Source: an uncultured Lachnospiraceae bacterium (GTDB lineage Bacteria > Bacillota > Clostridia > Lachnospirales > Lachnospiraceae). Taken from it: 58,026 bases of DNA. The notes under the pieces were generated by a model. It ran no database searches and had not been told where the DNA came from. It worked only from the letters and a program-made list of their open reading frames with translations. This document shows positions 1 through 8,676 of this stretch, piece after piece. The translations under genes and the position numbers were made by a program. Position 1 is the first letter of the stretch. The number at the start of each line of letters is the position of its first letter. The stretch is taken from positions 1-58,026 of the forward strand of contig CALWLT010000013.1 in assembly GCA_944381615.1 (NCBI GenBank), given 5' to 3'.

Positions 1-1188
1 ATCATGGCGCTCAGCCGCCGCCATCATCATCTGGGGCACCACGTGTCCGGGACATACCTCGACGCAGCGTCCGCACCGGATGCAGGCCGTTTCCGGACTG
101 GCCGCCACCGGATCCTTGACAAAGCAGGTCAGGGCCGAAGACGTCTTCATGACCGGAATATGTAAGGAAAACAGGGCCTGTCCCATCATGGGGCCGCCGG
201 AAATCATCTTCTCGGGCTGCTCTTTAAAACCGCCCGCCGCCTCGATCAGGCGCTTGTAGCTGGTTCCCAGCCTTACCTCGTAGTTCTGGGGGTTCTGCAC
301 CGCATCCCCGGTCACGGTAATGATCTTGCGCACCAGGGGCGTCGACTTGCAGACGGCATTGTAAATGGATGCCACCGTATCGATGTTATCCACGACGCAG
401 CCCGCGTCCGCCGGCAGCATGGAGGAATTGATCTCGCGTCCGGTCACAGCGTAGATCAGCGTGCGTTCGCCGCCCTGCGGGTACTTTGTAAGAAGCGGAC
501 AAACCTCAATCCGCGGCTCGTCCTTAACCATCTCCGTCAGCTTCTTGATCGCCTCCGGCTTGTTGTTCTCAATGCCGATTATTCCCTTGGCATTGTCGAA
601 GAGCTGAAGGATTACCTTTAATCCTCCGATAATCTGCTCCGGCCGCTCCATCATCATGCGGTAATCGCTTGTCAGGTACGGCTCGCACTCCGCACCGTTG
701 ACGATCACGTGATCGATGGCCGCCTCGTCCTTGGGCGTCAGCTTGACATGAGTCGGGAAACCGGCGCCGCCCAGGCCGACAATGCCGGCCTCTTTGATGA
801 TTGCCCGGATCTCCTCCTTGGAGAGCGCGGTGTAATCGCGGTCCTCGCCGAATCCCTCGATGGACTCGTCCTCTCCGTCATTCTCCACAATAATCGACTG
901 CACCATCGCCCCGTTGGCGACCAGTCTCGGCTCAATTCCCTTCACGGTACCGGAAACGGAACTGAGGACGTTGGCGGAAATGAAGCCTCCCGCCTCCGCG
1001 ATGATCTGGCCTCTCAGCACGCGATCGCCCTTGGCGACCAGCGGTTTCGCAGGCGCGCCGATGTGCTGGGACAGCGGATAAACCATCTCCTCGCCCTGCT
1101 GCGGAGCGAGAAGGACGATTGGCTTATCCTCAGACAGTTCTTTTCCCTCATATGGATGAATGCCGCCTATAAATGTAGCCAAACCCAT
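1..1188 (-). CDS. rnfC: Electron transport complex subunit RnfC (3' end outside window)
   Basis: Encodes the first 396 residues of RnfC, the peripheral iron-sulfur/FMN subunit of the membrane Rnf complex, which couples ferredoxin oxidation and NAD+ reduction to ion export. Visible features are an N-terminal barrel-like segment, the Gly-rich GLGGAGFPTHVKL motif of the NuoF/RnfC fold, a later GGPMMGQA motif, and the start of the C-terminal 4Fe-4S region (ACIRCGRCVDVCP) close to the window edge. The ATG at 1188 lies about 10 nt after an AGAGGG ribosome-binding site. The gene is first in its transcript: a good sigma-A-type promoter lies upstream at 1321-1349. The rest of the rnf operon (rnfD, G, E, A, B) would be expected to the left, outside this window. 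The family assignment is secure; the C-terminus cannot be judged here. Confidence 0.93.
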   Translation of the reverse strand, partial: MGLATFIGGIHPYEGKELSEDKPIVLLAPQQGEEMVYPLSQHIGAPAKPLVAKGDRVLRGQIIAEAGGFISANVLSSVSGTVKGIEPRLVANGAMVQSIIVENDGEDESIEGFGEDRDYTALSKEEIRAIIKEAGIVGLGGAGFPTHVKLTPKDEAAIDHVIVNGAECEPYLTSDYRMMMERPEQIIGGLKVILQLFDNAKGIIGIENNKPEAIKKLTEMVKDEPRIEVCPLLTKYPQGGERTLIYAVTGREINSSMLPADAGCVVDNIDTVASIYNAVCKSTPLVRKIITVTGDAVQNPQNYEVRLGTSYKRLIEAAGGFKEQPEKMISGGPMMGQALFSLHIPVMKTSSALTCFVKDPVAASPETACIRCGRCVEVCPGHVVPQMMMAAAERHD

Positions 1189-1320
1189 TCCTATAAACCC
1201 TCTTTCTCTAGCATAATTTTCCTTCTCTCCCGCGTTCCCCGCATCCCTCCTGCCGGGAATGGAAACCCCTTTTTCGACCGGCGGATTTCCCTGCCGGGAG
1301 ACTGGAATCTACCGCTATAT

Positions 1321-1349
1321 AGTATAGCATAGGTAAAACTTTTTAACAA
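1321..1349 (-). promoter_or_regulatory. Promoter of rnfC
   Basis: On the minus strand TTGTTA, a 17-bp spacer and TATACT form a sigma-A-type promoter about 130 nt upstream of the rnfC ATG. It is the only good promoter in the 1189-1515 intergenic stretch, so it probably drives the rnf operon. Confidence 0.6.
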
Positions 1350-1433
1350 TTAGAAAATTTATCTTCTGCTCTCTGTCTTTGTACAAAAAAACATACAGTT
1401 TCGCCCGATTTTCTCCCTTTCCTTTCACTGTTA

Positions 1434-1470
1434 AAGGGATAGTATTTCATTTAACTGAAATATATCCCTT
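1434..1470 (-). terminator. AT-rich hairpin after the symporter gene
   Basis: Arms AAGGGATAGTATTTCA and TGAAATATATCCCTT form a 15-bp stem with one bulge and a short TTTAAC loop, 46 bp past the symporter stop codon. There is no clear U-run on either strand, so it may be a processing or 3'-end stabilising hairpin rather than an efficient intrinsic terminator. Confidence 0.45.
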
Positions 1471-1515
1471 ATATAATAGAAATATATCAGTCTGTATTTT
1501 ACTCTGTAAAATCAA

Positions 1516-2886
1516 TCACGCCATAAATTTGGACCAGTATCCCTGCGCAAATAAAAACAGAATAATCACGGGAACCGCGTACGTCACATACGCCCGCGCC
1601 CAGGCCGGGAATTTAAGGCCCTGGCCCGTGTTGGCCTCTTTGAGGAAGGCCGTAAAGCCCCAGCCATAGCGGCTCGTGCAGAACAAAAGGTATACCAGGC
1701 TTCCCAGCGGCAGGAGGTTGTTGCTCACAATAAAATCCTCCAGATCCATGACCGTGGAACCGGCCCCGAGAGGCGTAAAACCGCTCAGCACGTTGAAGCC
1801 CAGCACGCAGGGCAGAGAGAGAATCATGATCAGTGGCAGATTAAACGCAATCGCCGTTTTGACCGAACAGCCCGTCAGATCCGTCGCAAACGCGATGATA
1901 TTCTGGAACACGGCAATCACGGTCGAAAGCGCCGCAAACGACATAAAGATAAAAAACAGCGTCCCCCAGAAGCGTCCGCCCGGCATGTTGTTAAACACAT
2001 TGGGCAGCGTGACGAAGATCAGGCTCGGCCCCTGCCCCGCCTCGATGCCGTAGGCAAAGCAGGCGGGGAAAATGATCAGTCCCGCCATAAACGCCACGCA
2101 GGTATCGAGAATCAGTACGTTTACGGCTTCGCCGGCCAGGCTGCGCTCCTTCCCGATGTAGCTGCCGAAGATCGCCATGGCGCCGATCCCGATGCTCAGC
2201 GTAAAGAACGACTGCCCCAGGGCGGCAAAGAATACCTCGCCGATCCCCGCCTCACGGATCTTGCTGAAATCCGGCTTTAAATAAAACTCCAGGCCCGGGC
2301 CGCCGCCCTCCATGCGCACGGAATTGAAGGCCAGCACAATCATCAGAAACAGCAGGCAGACCATCATAACCTTGGTAATCCGCTCCACGCCGTTCTGCAG
2401 GCCGCCGGCGCAGATGGCAAAGCAGATCAGCACGCAGATGACCATAAACGCCGCCATCAGCACCGGATCCGCCAGCATCCCGTTGTATTCGGCGGCCACG
2501 CCGGCCGCGTCCAGGCCCGCGAAATCGCCGCGCGCCGTCTTGAGCACATAATAAAGCAGCCATCCGGCTACCGTTGTGTAAAACATCATCAGACAGTAAT
2601 TGCCCGCGATGGCAAACCATTTCTCGATATGCCACCTGCTCCCGGCCGGCTCCAGCACGTCAAACGAAAGCGCCACGCTTTTCTGGCTGGCCCGCCCTAC
2701 CGCATACTCCATGATGATGACGGGAAGGCCCAGAAGAATCAGGCACATCACATAGATCAGCACGAAAGCCGCGCCCCCGTACTGCCCGACAATATAGGGA
2801 AACCGCCAGACATTTCCCAGACCGATCGCGCAGCCCGCGGAAATGAGGATGAATCCCAGCCGGGAAGAAAACTTTTCTCTGCCCAT
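1516..2886 (-). CDS. Sodium-dependent symporter of the NSS (SNF) family
   Basis: 456-residue membrane protein of the neurotransmitter:sodium symporter family, of which bacterial members (LeuT, MhsT, TnaT) take up amino acids with Na+. The N-terminal GNVWRFPY segment in TM1 is the family signature that surrounds the unwound substrate/Na+ site. About eleven hydrophobic segments follow, with TM6 region SFFTLSIGIGAM and TM8 region SFAALSTVIAVFQN. Length is normal for the bacterial 11-12 TM subclass. It is the last gene of a long same-strand series (BMP transporter, nucleoside hydrolase, M20 enzymes, kinase), separated from the kinase by 192 bp with only a weak promoter candidate, so it may be partly co-transcribed. 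The substrate cannot be read from sequence; an amino acid is the usual guess. Confidence 0.9.
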   Translation of the reverse strand: MGREKFSSRLGFILISAGCAIGLGNVWRFPYIVGQYGGAAFVLIYVMCLILLGLPVIIMEYAVGRASQKSVALSFDVLEPAGSRWHIEKWFAIAGNYCLMMFYTTVAGWLLYYVLKTARGDFAGLDAAGVAAEYNGMLADPVLMAAFMVICVLICFAICAGGLQNGVERITKVMMVCLLFLMIVLAFNSVRMEGGGPGLEFYLKPDFSKIREAGIGEVFFAALGQSFFTLSIGIGAMAIFGSYIGKERSLAGEAVNVLILDTCVAFMAGLIIFPACFAYGIEAGQGPSLIFVTLPNVFNNMPGGRFWGTLFFIFMSFAALSTVIAVFQNIIAFATDLTGCSVKTAIAFNLPLIMILSLPCVLGFNVLSGFTPLGAGSTVMDLEDFIVSNNLLPLGSLVYLLFCTSRYGWGFTAFLKEANTGQGLKFPAWARAYVTYAVPVIILFLFAQGYWSKFMA

Positions 2887-3017
2887 TTTTTCATACTCCT
2901 TTTCATCTTTTCAATGCGCACGGGGCGCCGCAGAACGTCTCTCCGGCGCCCCTCTCTCCTCCGGGCTCCGGAAAAACCATTCTGCAGCACCCCGCATACA
3001 CTGATTTGTTCCACGCT

Positions 3018-3046
3018 ATCTTACTATATTCCCGTCAAAAAAACAA
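3018..3046 (-). promoter_or_regulatory. Weak promoter candidate for the NSS symporter
   Basis: On the minus strand TTGTTT, 17 bp and TAAGAT, about 130 nt upstream of the symporter start. Both hexamers are only 4/6 matches or poorer, so the call is tentative. Confidence 0.28.
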
Positions 3047-3078
3047 GCGCCTCTTCCGGATTTTGTCTCTTCCGGATT

Positions 3079-3978
3079 TCAGCCTAACTCCTGCGCCTCT
3101 ACCTCCGCGCGCTCCGGGATCGAGGGAGCCGCGCCCGGCCGCGATACGGCGATGGCCGCCGCCCGCGCCGCGTGCGAAAGCGCCGTCCTGGCGTCTTCGC
3201 CCCGCTGCAGGCCGCCGATGAAATAACCGGTAAAGGTATCGCCGGCCGCCGTGGTATCCACCACCGGCACCTTCACGATCCCCTGGCGGTAAAGCGTTTC
3301 GCCGTCCCAGTAAACAGAGCCGTCCCCGCCCAGCGTCAGCAGGATCGAGGCCTTCGGGAAATGCGCCCGCAGCGCCTCCATCAGCCGCTCCGGCTCGGTT
3401 CCCGCTTCCAGTCCGCACAGATCCGACGCCTCGACCTCATTAAGGAGGAAATAATCCACGGTCTCCAGCGGGTACGTCCCGATCTTTTCGTCCATCGGGG
3501 ACGGGTTCAGCACAATTTTCATGCCCCGCCGGTGCGCCTGCTCCATGATATAGCCGATCTCGCTGATCTCATTCTGCAGGATCAGGAAATCGCCCGCGCC
3601 GAATCCGGCCAGCACCCGGTCCGCATCCTCCCTGCTGATCTGCTGGTTCGCCCCGCCGTAGAGCAGGATGCAGTTCTGCCCTTGCGGATCCTTCTGGATG
3701 ATCGCGTGGCCCGTCTGCCCGTCCTTGTGCGCAATGTGCTCCGTCGATACGCCGGCTTTCAAAAGCTCCTCAATCAGGAAATCGCCGTCCGAAGCGCCTA
3801 CCGCCCCCGCATGCCAGACCTGCGCCCCCGCCTTGCTGAGGGCAATCGACTGGTTTAAGCCCTTTCCGCCGCTGAAAACCTGCAGGGAAGAAGAGGAAAG
3901 CGTCTCCCCGGCCCGCACGAAATGATCGACCTGGTACGTATAATCGATGTTCAGTGAACCAAAATTCAATATCTTCAA
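3079..3978 (-). CDS. rbsK: Ribokinase-type sugar kinase (PfkB family)
   Basis: 299-residue PfkB-family carbohydrate kinase that phosphorylates a sugar such as ribose with ATP in the cytoplasm. The N-terminal NFGSLNIDYTYQ strand, the sugar-binding GGKGLNQSIALSKAGA motif and the C-terminal signature DTTAAGDTFTGYF, with its catalytic Asp, are all present. The start chosen is TTG at 3978, preceded by GGGGAGG with an 8-9 nt gap. A longer in-frame reading to 4095 adds a 39-residue Lys/Arg/Gln-rich stretch that does not belong to the family, so it is rejected. With nucleoside hydrolase and a BMP-type transporter upstream, the likely job is to capture ribose released from imported nucleosides. Ribose specificity is inference from context. 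Confidence 0.85.
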   Translation of the reverse strand: MKILNFGSLNIDYTYQVDHFVRAGETLSSSSLQVFSGGKGLNQSIALSKAGAQVWHAGAVGASDGDFLIEELLKAGVSTEHIAHKDGQTGHAIIQKDPQGQNCILLYGGANQQISREDADRVLAGFGAGDFLILQNEISEIGYIMEQAHRRGMKIVLNPSPMDEKIGTYPLETVDYFLLNEVEASDLCGLEAGTEPERLMEALRAHFPKASILLTLGGDGSVYWDGETLYRQGIVKVPVVDTTAAGDTFTGYFIGGLQRGEDARTALSHAARAAAIAVSRPGAAPSIPERAEVEAQELG

Positions 3979-4150
3979 TGTCGTTTCCTCCCCGTCTTTC
4001 TGCGGCTTTCTTTCCCGCTGCCCCGCATTGCTTCGCTTTTTCTGCGGTTTTTTTTCGCACCGCTTCCTTTCCTGCCGTCCCGGTTCGCGCGCCAAAACGC
4101 GCCGCCCGCGCAGGCTCTGACCGGTTCAGGCTTTCCATCTGTTTCCGGCC

Positions 4151-5296
4151 TCAGATCCCCGGCTCCCGGATCAGCTCTCCGAACACGCGGATCGCCTTCT
4201 CATAAAGCGCCAGCGAAACCCGCTCGCCCGGCTGATGCGCCTGCTGCGGCTCGCCGGGCCCGAACAGGAGCGCCGGCAGCTCCTCCCGCCCCTGAATCAG
4301 GATCGAGGCGTCCGTAAAATAACCGATCCCCACCGGGTCCGCACAGAGCTCCTGCGCCCGGATACACCGGGAAAGGCGCGCCGCAAGCGGATGTTCCGGG
4401 GCGATCTCCACGGCCGGCCGGCTGTTCTTTTCCGCGAGGGAAACCGTAAAGACGCCTCCCGTCTCCCGGCTCATCTCCTCCGCCAGCGCGTTCGCCCTCT
4501 CTGCAACCATAAAAGCCGTAAGCCCCGGCGCCATGCGCACGTCCAGCAGCATCCGGCAGAAATCCGGCGTCATGTTCGGCGCCGTCCCGCCCTCGATCTG
4601 CGTGATCTGCGCCGTGGAAGGACCCAGGAGCGGATGGGAGACCGTCTCCACATATGCGCTCAGCGCCCGGGCCAGCGCGACGGCGCGCTCTACCGCGTTG
4701 ACGCCCTCCTGCGGATAGGCCCCGTGGCTCGTGCGGCCGTGCGCCGCAATCTCCAGCCACAGACAGCCCTTCTGCACGGTCCCCGGCCGGCAGCCGGTCG
4801 GCTCGCCCACCAGGAGCGCCGCCGCATTCTCCATCAGCCCGTCCGCCAGCGCCGTGCGGGCGCCCAGCCCGCCCTTTTCCTCATCGCAGGTGCCGATGAA
4901 TCGAATGGAACGGGGCGGACGGCAATGCGGAAACGCCCGTCTATATTCGCACAGCGCCCAGACCATGGCGGCCAGGCCGCTGCGCATATCGCTGGCCCCG
5001 CGGGCCGTCACAAAGCCGTCCCGCTCGGACGGTAACGCCGGGTCCGTCTCCCAGGCGGCCAAATCCCCGTAGGGAACCGTATCCAGATGCCCGTTCCAGA
5101 CGATGGGATGAGCCGTCTCTTCCCCCTCCAGAAACGCCGTCACATTGGCGTGCCGCGCGTCGATCCGGCGCACCCCGGCCTCCAGGCCCGCCTGCCGCAG
5201 GAATCCGCACAGAAATTCAGCCACGGCCCCCTCGTCATCCCGGCCATTCACGCCGGGGATTGCCAGCAGCTCCTTCAGAAACCGCACCGCTTCCAT
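4151..5296 (-). CDS. M20-family metallo-amidohydrolase (ArgE/DapE type)
   Basis: 381-residue zinc-dependent amidohydrolase of peptidase family M20, which splits amide bonds of N-acyl amino acids, small peptides or carbamoyl compounds. Metal-site motifs are clear: GHLDTVP (H70, D72), RGASDMRSG (D103), the catalytic DEE at 138-140, GEPTG near residue 165, and a late His in the QQAHQPGE segment. Length is normal and a lid domain is present (HGRTSHGAYP region). It is the fourth gene downstream of the ABC transporter in the nucleoside-type locus. Substrate is not predictable from sequence; the presence of a second M20 enzyme two genes away suggests two different amide substrates or two steps of one pathway. 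Confidence 0.88.
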   Translation of the reverse strand: MEAVRFLKELLAIPGVNGRDDEGAVAEFLCGFLRQAGLEAGVRRIDARHANVTAFLEGEETAHPIVWNGHLDTVPYGDLAAWETDPALPSERDGFVTARGASDMRSGLAAMVWALCEYRRAFPHCRPPRSIRFIGTCDEEKGGLGARTALADGLMENAAALLVGEPTGCRPGTVQKGCLWLEIAAHGRTSHGAYPQEGVNAVERAVALARALSAYVETVSHPLLGPSTAQITQIEGGTAPNMTPDFCRMLLDVRMAPGLTAFMVAERANALAEEMSRETGGVFTVSLAEKNSRPAVEIAPEHPLAARLSRCIRAQELCADPVGIGYFTDASILIQGREELPALLFGPGEPQQAHQPGERVSLALYEKAIRVFGELIREPGI

Positions 5297-5335
5297 TTTT
5301 CCGTGCTCTCCTTCCTGCCCTGTCCGGCCGTTCTG

Positions 5336-6082
5336 TCACGCTTTTACCAGCCAGGCGGCAATGTTCTGCCACAGCTTATTATAAAATTCCCACTCGCAGA
5401 ATTCCGGCGGGGCCCAGTGCGGCGCGCAGTCCGTCGTAACCACGGCGCTCCGGCCCTTTCCGTACTCGCCGAAGGCGATAAACGGATCGCCCTCCACGGT
5501 AACCGGGACCGCGGCTTCCGGCTTCGCAATGACCCTGTTGTAACCCAGGATCTCCGGCCAGTCGGCGGGAATCCCCGCCAGCGCCTCGTGATCCGCCACC
5601 GTGACCGGCTTCACGCCCTCGCAGTGTTCCATGCGGTCGTCCACCGTCAGCACTTCCACCGGAAGCACCTCCTGCACCGCCGTGTCATGCCATTTTCCCT
5701 TGGCGTCCACGCCCGAGAAGGTCAGGTACCCGCCGATCATCAGCAGCGCGCCGCCCTCTTTCACGTAGTCGCGCAGCAGATTGCAGCGGTTGGGCATCTT
5801 CACGCTCTGCGAGAACGTCGGCACCGGCAAAAGCAGCGTATTGGCGCCGATGTCCGAGAGAATCACGATATCATATTCCCTCAGCTCCTCCATCGTAAAC
5901 GGGAACTGTTCGCAGGCCAGATGATTGGGAAGGAAGGTTACCTCCCAGCCGCCCTCCGTGAGCGCCGCCTTCAGCCACTTTTCCCCCGTCTCATACACCG
6001 ATGTGTAAAATGCGTCAAAGCCCTTGACATGCGTCGTATAGCTCATCCAGGACTCGCCCGCCAGCAAAATTTTCCGCTTCAT
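5336..6082 (-). CDS. Glutamine amidotransferase-like protein (GATase1-like, PF07090 type)
   Basis: 248-residue cytoplasmic protein resembling the 'putative glutamine amidotransferase' family (formerly DUF1355), a class I GATase/ThuA-like Rossmann fold. It begins KRKILLAGESWMSYTTHVKG and contains the ELREYDIVILSDIGANTLLLP and KEGGALLMIGGYLTFSG segments typical of the fold. A classical Cys-His-Glu glutaminase triad is not evident, so amidotransferase activity is doubtful. The ATG at 6082 is preferred because AGGGGG sits 6 nt upstream; the in-frame ATG at 6103 has no such site. It lies between two M20 amidohydrolases with 28-40 bp gaps, so it is very probably co-transcribed and works in the same unknown catabolic route. 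Confidence 0.75.
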   Translation of the reverse strand: MKRKILLAGESWMSYTTHVKGFDAFYTSVYETGEKWLKAALTEGGWEVTFLPNHLACEQFPFTMEELREYDIVILSDIGANTLLLPVPTFSQSVKMPNRCNLLRDYVKEGGALLMIGGYLTFSGVDAKGKWHDTAVQEVLPVEVLTVDDRMEHCEGVKPVTVADHEALAGIPADWPEILGYNRVIAKPEAAVPVTVEGDPFIAFGEYGKGRSAVVTTDCAPHWAPPEFCEWEFYNKLWQNIAAWLVKA

Positions 6083-6110
6083 AACATACCCCCTGTTCTG
6101 CATTCTTCTT

Positions 6111-7448
6111 TTAAGAGCGCTTCTGCGAGCCCCACTCCAGGATCAGCCCGGCGTACACTAAGATCGCCTCCAGATACGAATCGATGCTGATCCATTCATC
6201 CACGGAATGACACTCCTCTCCGCGGCCGGGACCGAACTGAATGGTCGGGCAGCCGGCGATATTCTTCCACAGCCGCGAGTCGCAGCCGAAATGCGAGCCG
6301 CCCACCGAAACCTCCCGTCCGCAGAGCGCCTCAAAAACCTCCTTCGCGGTGTCCACCAGCGGATGCGCCTCTTCCATCTCAAAGCCGTGCCCCGTCTGGT
6401 AAATGGAAATCTCCGGCCTGTGCTGCTCCATCCAGGCGTCGGCCCGCGCCGCCCGCTCCACCGTATCCGTAAATTCTCTGATTACCTGCTCCTGGCTCAT
6501 CAGGCCGGGGACATAGTGGACGCAGGTCGAAAAGCCGCAGCTTCCCGGCACGGTGGATCCGGCCGTCCCGCCCGAAATCACGCCGATATTCAGGCTGGGC
6601 GGCGGCAGCAGCGGATGCTGATATTCCAGCAGCCACCCGTGTTCCATCTCATTCAGCGCCGCAATGACCTTGATCGCCTTCTCAATCGCGCTGACCCCGT
6701 TTTTCTTTTCCCCGGAATGGCAGGCCTTCCCCTCAAAATTTACCTGGAAAAAGACCCAGCCCATGTGCGCCAGAATCAGTTTCCCGTCCGTCGGCTCGCA
6801 GTTGATTACCCCGTCGGCCAGAAGCCCGCGCATAACGGCCTGGATGGAGCCGTTTCCGCCGCCCTCCTCGTCGCAGACCGAGGTAATCATCACATCGCCG
6901 GGAATCGGAATGCCCGCGTCCTTTAACAGGCGGACCGCCATAACCGAAGCCATCAGGCCGCCCTTCATATCGGCCGCGCCGCGGCCGTAAAGCCGCCCGT
7001 CCCGGATAACCGGCTCAAACGGCGGATTCGTCCAGCCGTCCGCCTCATCCGCCGGCATCACATCCATGTGGCCGTTGAAAATCAGGGTGCGGCCGCCTTC
7101 GCTTCCCCGGAATACCGCGTACACATTCGACCGGTTTTCCTGGTTATGGCCGGGATTTCCCTCCTGGTGCTTTTCCAGGCATTCTTCGATGACCGCCTCG
7201 CTCATGGGATCCACGTCGATCGCATCCGCTCCCATCGACGAGAGCAGGTGGATCAGAAACTCCTGTCCCTTCTGCTCCAGCCCTCCGCCGATGCCGTGCC
7301 CGATATCGTGCGTGTCAATCGCCACCAGCTTCTTCAGCATCCGGATGTAAAGCTCCCGATTCTCCTGAAGCGTCTCCTTCAGCTTCTGAAACTGCCGCTC
7401 CCGCTCCGGGCTTCTTCCCCTGTTTTGTTTCTCCTTCTGCTGTTTCAT
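6111..7448 (-). CDS. M20-family metallo-amidohydrolase, second copy
   Basis: 445-residue M20 peptidase/deacylase of the ArgE/DapE group, distinct from the enzyme at 4151-5296. With the ATG at 7448, the metal ligands fall in NGHMDVMP (H127, D129), RGAADMKGG (D160) and the catalytic CDEEGGGNG segment (E194/E195). A dimerisation/lid part (GKACHSGEKKNGVSAIEKA) and a GGSHFGCDSRLW C-terminal block are typical of the longer M20A subgroup. The N-terminus is uncertain. An earlier in-frame GTG at 7526 lies directly on a GGGAGG and adds 26 residues of low-complexity sequence; the ATG at 7448 has only a distant GGAG. It sits 95 bp after the nucleoside hydrolase gene and probably shares its mRNA. The substrate is unknown. 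Confidence 0.85.
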   Translation of the reverse strand: MKQQKEKQNRGRSPERERQFQKLKETLQENRELYIRMLKKLVAIDTHDIGHGIGGGLEQKGQEFLIHLLSSMGADAIDVDPMSEAVIEECLEKHQEGNPGHNQENRSNVYAVFRGSEGGRTLIFNGHMDVMPADEADGWTNPPFEPVIRDGRLYGRGAADMKGGLMASVMAVRLLKDAGIPIPGDVMITSVCDEEGGGNGSIQAVMRGLLADGVINCEPTDGKLILAHMGWVFFQVNFEGKACHSGEKKNGVSAIEKAIKVIAALNEMEHGWLLEYQHPLLPPPSLNIGVISGGTAGSTVPGSCGFSTCVHYVPGLMSQEQVIREFTDTVERAARADAWMEQHRPEISIYQTGHGFEMEEAHPLVDTAKEVFEALCGREVSVGGSHFGCDSRLWKNIAGCPTIQFGPGRGEECHSVDEWISIDSYLEAILVYAGLILEWGSQKRS

Positions 7449-7543
7449 ATCCTGTTTTCCCGTTCTCCTTCCTGCCGCGCGGCCCTGTGCGCCGCTTTCG
7501 GAACTTTCCGGAGCCGCTCTCAGCACCTCCCGGCGCGCCCGCG

Positions 7544-8476
7544 TCAGCTGTATCTGCGAAGCCCCGCCTCCACGATGTTCCAGAATTTCTCCACGTCGAT
7601 GTCAATCGCCACGTCGGCCGTGTGCGGCAGCTTCTGATAATCAAAATAGTCGCAGTTGGTGCGCCCGTAGGACTGGACGCTGCGGATATCAATCTCCGCG
7701 TGCATCGGCTTGACTGTCAGCACCGACGGGTCGATCAGATACGCGATGGTAATCGGATCGTGCAGCGGGCCTCCCTCCCAGCCGAAGACCGCCTTCTGGC
7801 TCTTGCAGAAATGGCGCATCAGATCGACAAACAGCTTTGAGGCCTTATTTCCGACCTTCTCCATCCGATCCACCACGGACGGATAGCAGAGAGCCTTTCG
7901 CGTCACGTCCAGCCCCACCATGGTAATGGGACGGCCGCTGGTAAAGCAGACGTACGCCGCGTCCGCATCGGCGATGATGTTAAATTCCGCCGCCGGCGTC
8001 ACATTGCCGTTGGTATAGGCACCGCCCATCAGCACAATGCGCCGGATTTTGGGAATGATCCGCGGCTCCATGCGCATCGCCATGGCCAGGTTGGTCATGG
8101 GCCCCGTCGTTACCACCGTGATGTCCCCGTCCGAGGCCATCAGCGTGCGGATGAGAAACGATACCGCATGTTCCTCTTCCAGCGGCTTTACGAGCGGCTC
8201 AAACACCGGGCCGTCCAGGCCCGTCTCGCCGTGGATGTCCGCCGCCACCATCTTCTCCCGGATCATGGGCTGGCCGCAGCCGGCATACACCGGCACCTCC
8301 AGGCCCAGGCACTGGCAGACGTTGCGCGCATTGACCTGCGTCTTCTCCAGCGTCTGGTTTCCGGCCACTACCGTAATGCCCAGCAGATCCAGTTTCTCGC
8401 TCTTGGCCGCCAGCATGATGGCCACCGCGTCGTCATGCCCCGGATCACAGTCCAGAATCAGCTTCTGTTTTTCCAT
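7544..8476 (-). CDS. Nucleoside hydrolase (inosine-uridine preferring family)
   Basis: 310-residue Ca2+-dependent nucleoside N-ribohydrolase that splits (deoxy)ribonucleosides into base and ribose. The metal-binding DCDPGHDDAVAI motif (D9, D11, D15, D16) is intact, as are AEFNIIADADAA (E164-N166, sugar binding) and the HDP motif (H239-D240). Length is typical. It lies directly downstream of the BMP/ABC importer genes and upstream of a ribokinase-type gene, which fits import, hydrolysis and ribose capture as a single salvage route. A 200-bp gap with repeats and a GC-rich hairpin separates it from the permease gene, so its level may be set separately. Base preference (purine or pyrimidine) cannot be read with confidence. 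Confidence 0.92.
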   Translation of the reverse strand: MEKQKLILDCDPGHDDAVAIMLAAKSEKLDLLGITVVAGNQTLEKTQVNARNVCQCLGLEVPVYAGCGQPMIREKMVAADIHGETGLDGPVFEPLVKPLEEEHAVSFLIRTLMASDGDITVVTTGPMTNLAMAMRMEPRIIPKIRRIVLMGGAYTNGNVTPAAEFNIIADADAAYVCFTSGRPITMVGLDVTRKALCYPSVVDRMEKVGNKASKLFVDLMRHFCKSQKAVFGWEGGPLHDPITIAYLIDPSVLTVKPMHAEIDIRSVQSYGRTNCDYFDYQKLPHTADVAIDIDVEKFWNIVEAGLRRYS

Positions 8477-8502
8477 CTCCTGTCCTCTCCTCCTTTTATG
8501 CA

Positions 8503-8540
8503 GCCGGCCCTGGCAGGGATTCTCTCCCGCCGGGGCCGGC
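8503..8540. repeat. GC-rich inverted repeat before the nucleoside hydrolase
   Basis: Outer arms GCCGGCCC and GGGCCGGC enclose a second imperfect stem. A run of five T follows only in the plus direction (8542-8546), away from the local genes, so it could end antisense transcription. In the sense transcript it would be a strong intercistronic hairpin 27 nt upstream of the hydrolase ATG. Confidence 0.5.
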
Positions 8541-8571
8541 CTTTTTCAAGACCGGATTTTCTTCCTGAATA

Positions 8572-8673
8572 GCCGGCCCCTTCTTCCTTTCCCGAGCCGG
8601 TTTTCCTCCTGCAGGGCCGGCCCCTTCTTCCTTTCCCGAGTCGGTTTTCCTCCTGCAGGGCCGGCCCCTTCTT
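8572..8673. repeat. 44-bp tandem repeat, about 2.3 copies
   Basis: Unit 1 is 8572-8615 and unit 2 is 8616-8659, differing at one base; a third partial copy runs to about 8673. Each unit starts with GCCGGCCCC. Read on the gene strand, each unit holds a GCAGGAGG ribosome-binding-like sequence but no start codon follows. It fills the gap between the second permease gene and the nucleoside hydrolase. Confidence 0.85.
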
Positions 8674-8676
8674 TTC

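Noticed and set aside
709..1332. A plus-strand open frame opposite rnfC
   Set aside because: rnfC motifs on the minus strand are unambiguous and the plus frame lacks a ribosome-binding site.
3979..4095. N-terminal extension of the ribokinase-type protein
   Set aside because: Lys/Gln/Arg-rich and absent from the family; the TTG at 3978 has a good ribosome-binding site and starts at the first beta strand.
5087..6190. A 367-codon plus-strand open frame opposite the M20 and GATase1-like genes
   Set aside because: Composition is that of an antisense shadow and it spans two genuine gene junctions.
8572..8673. CRISPR array
   Set aside because: Units are directly adjacent with no unique spacers, and no cas gene is present.
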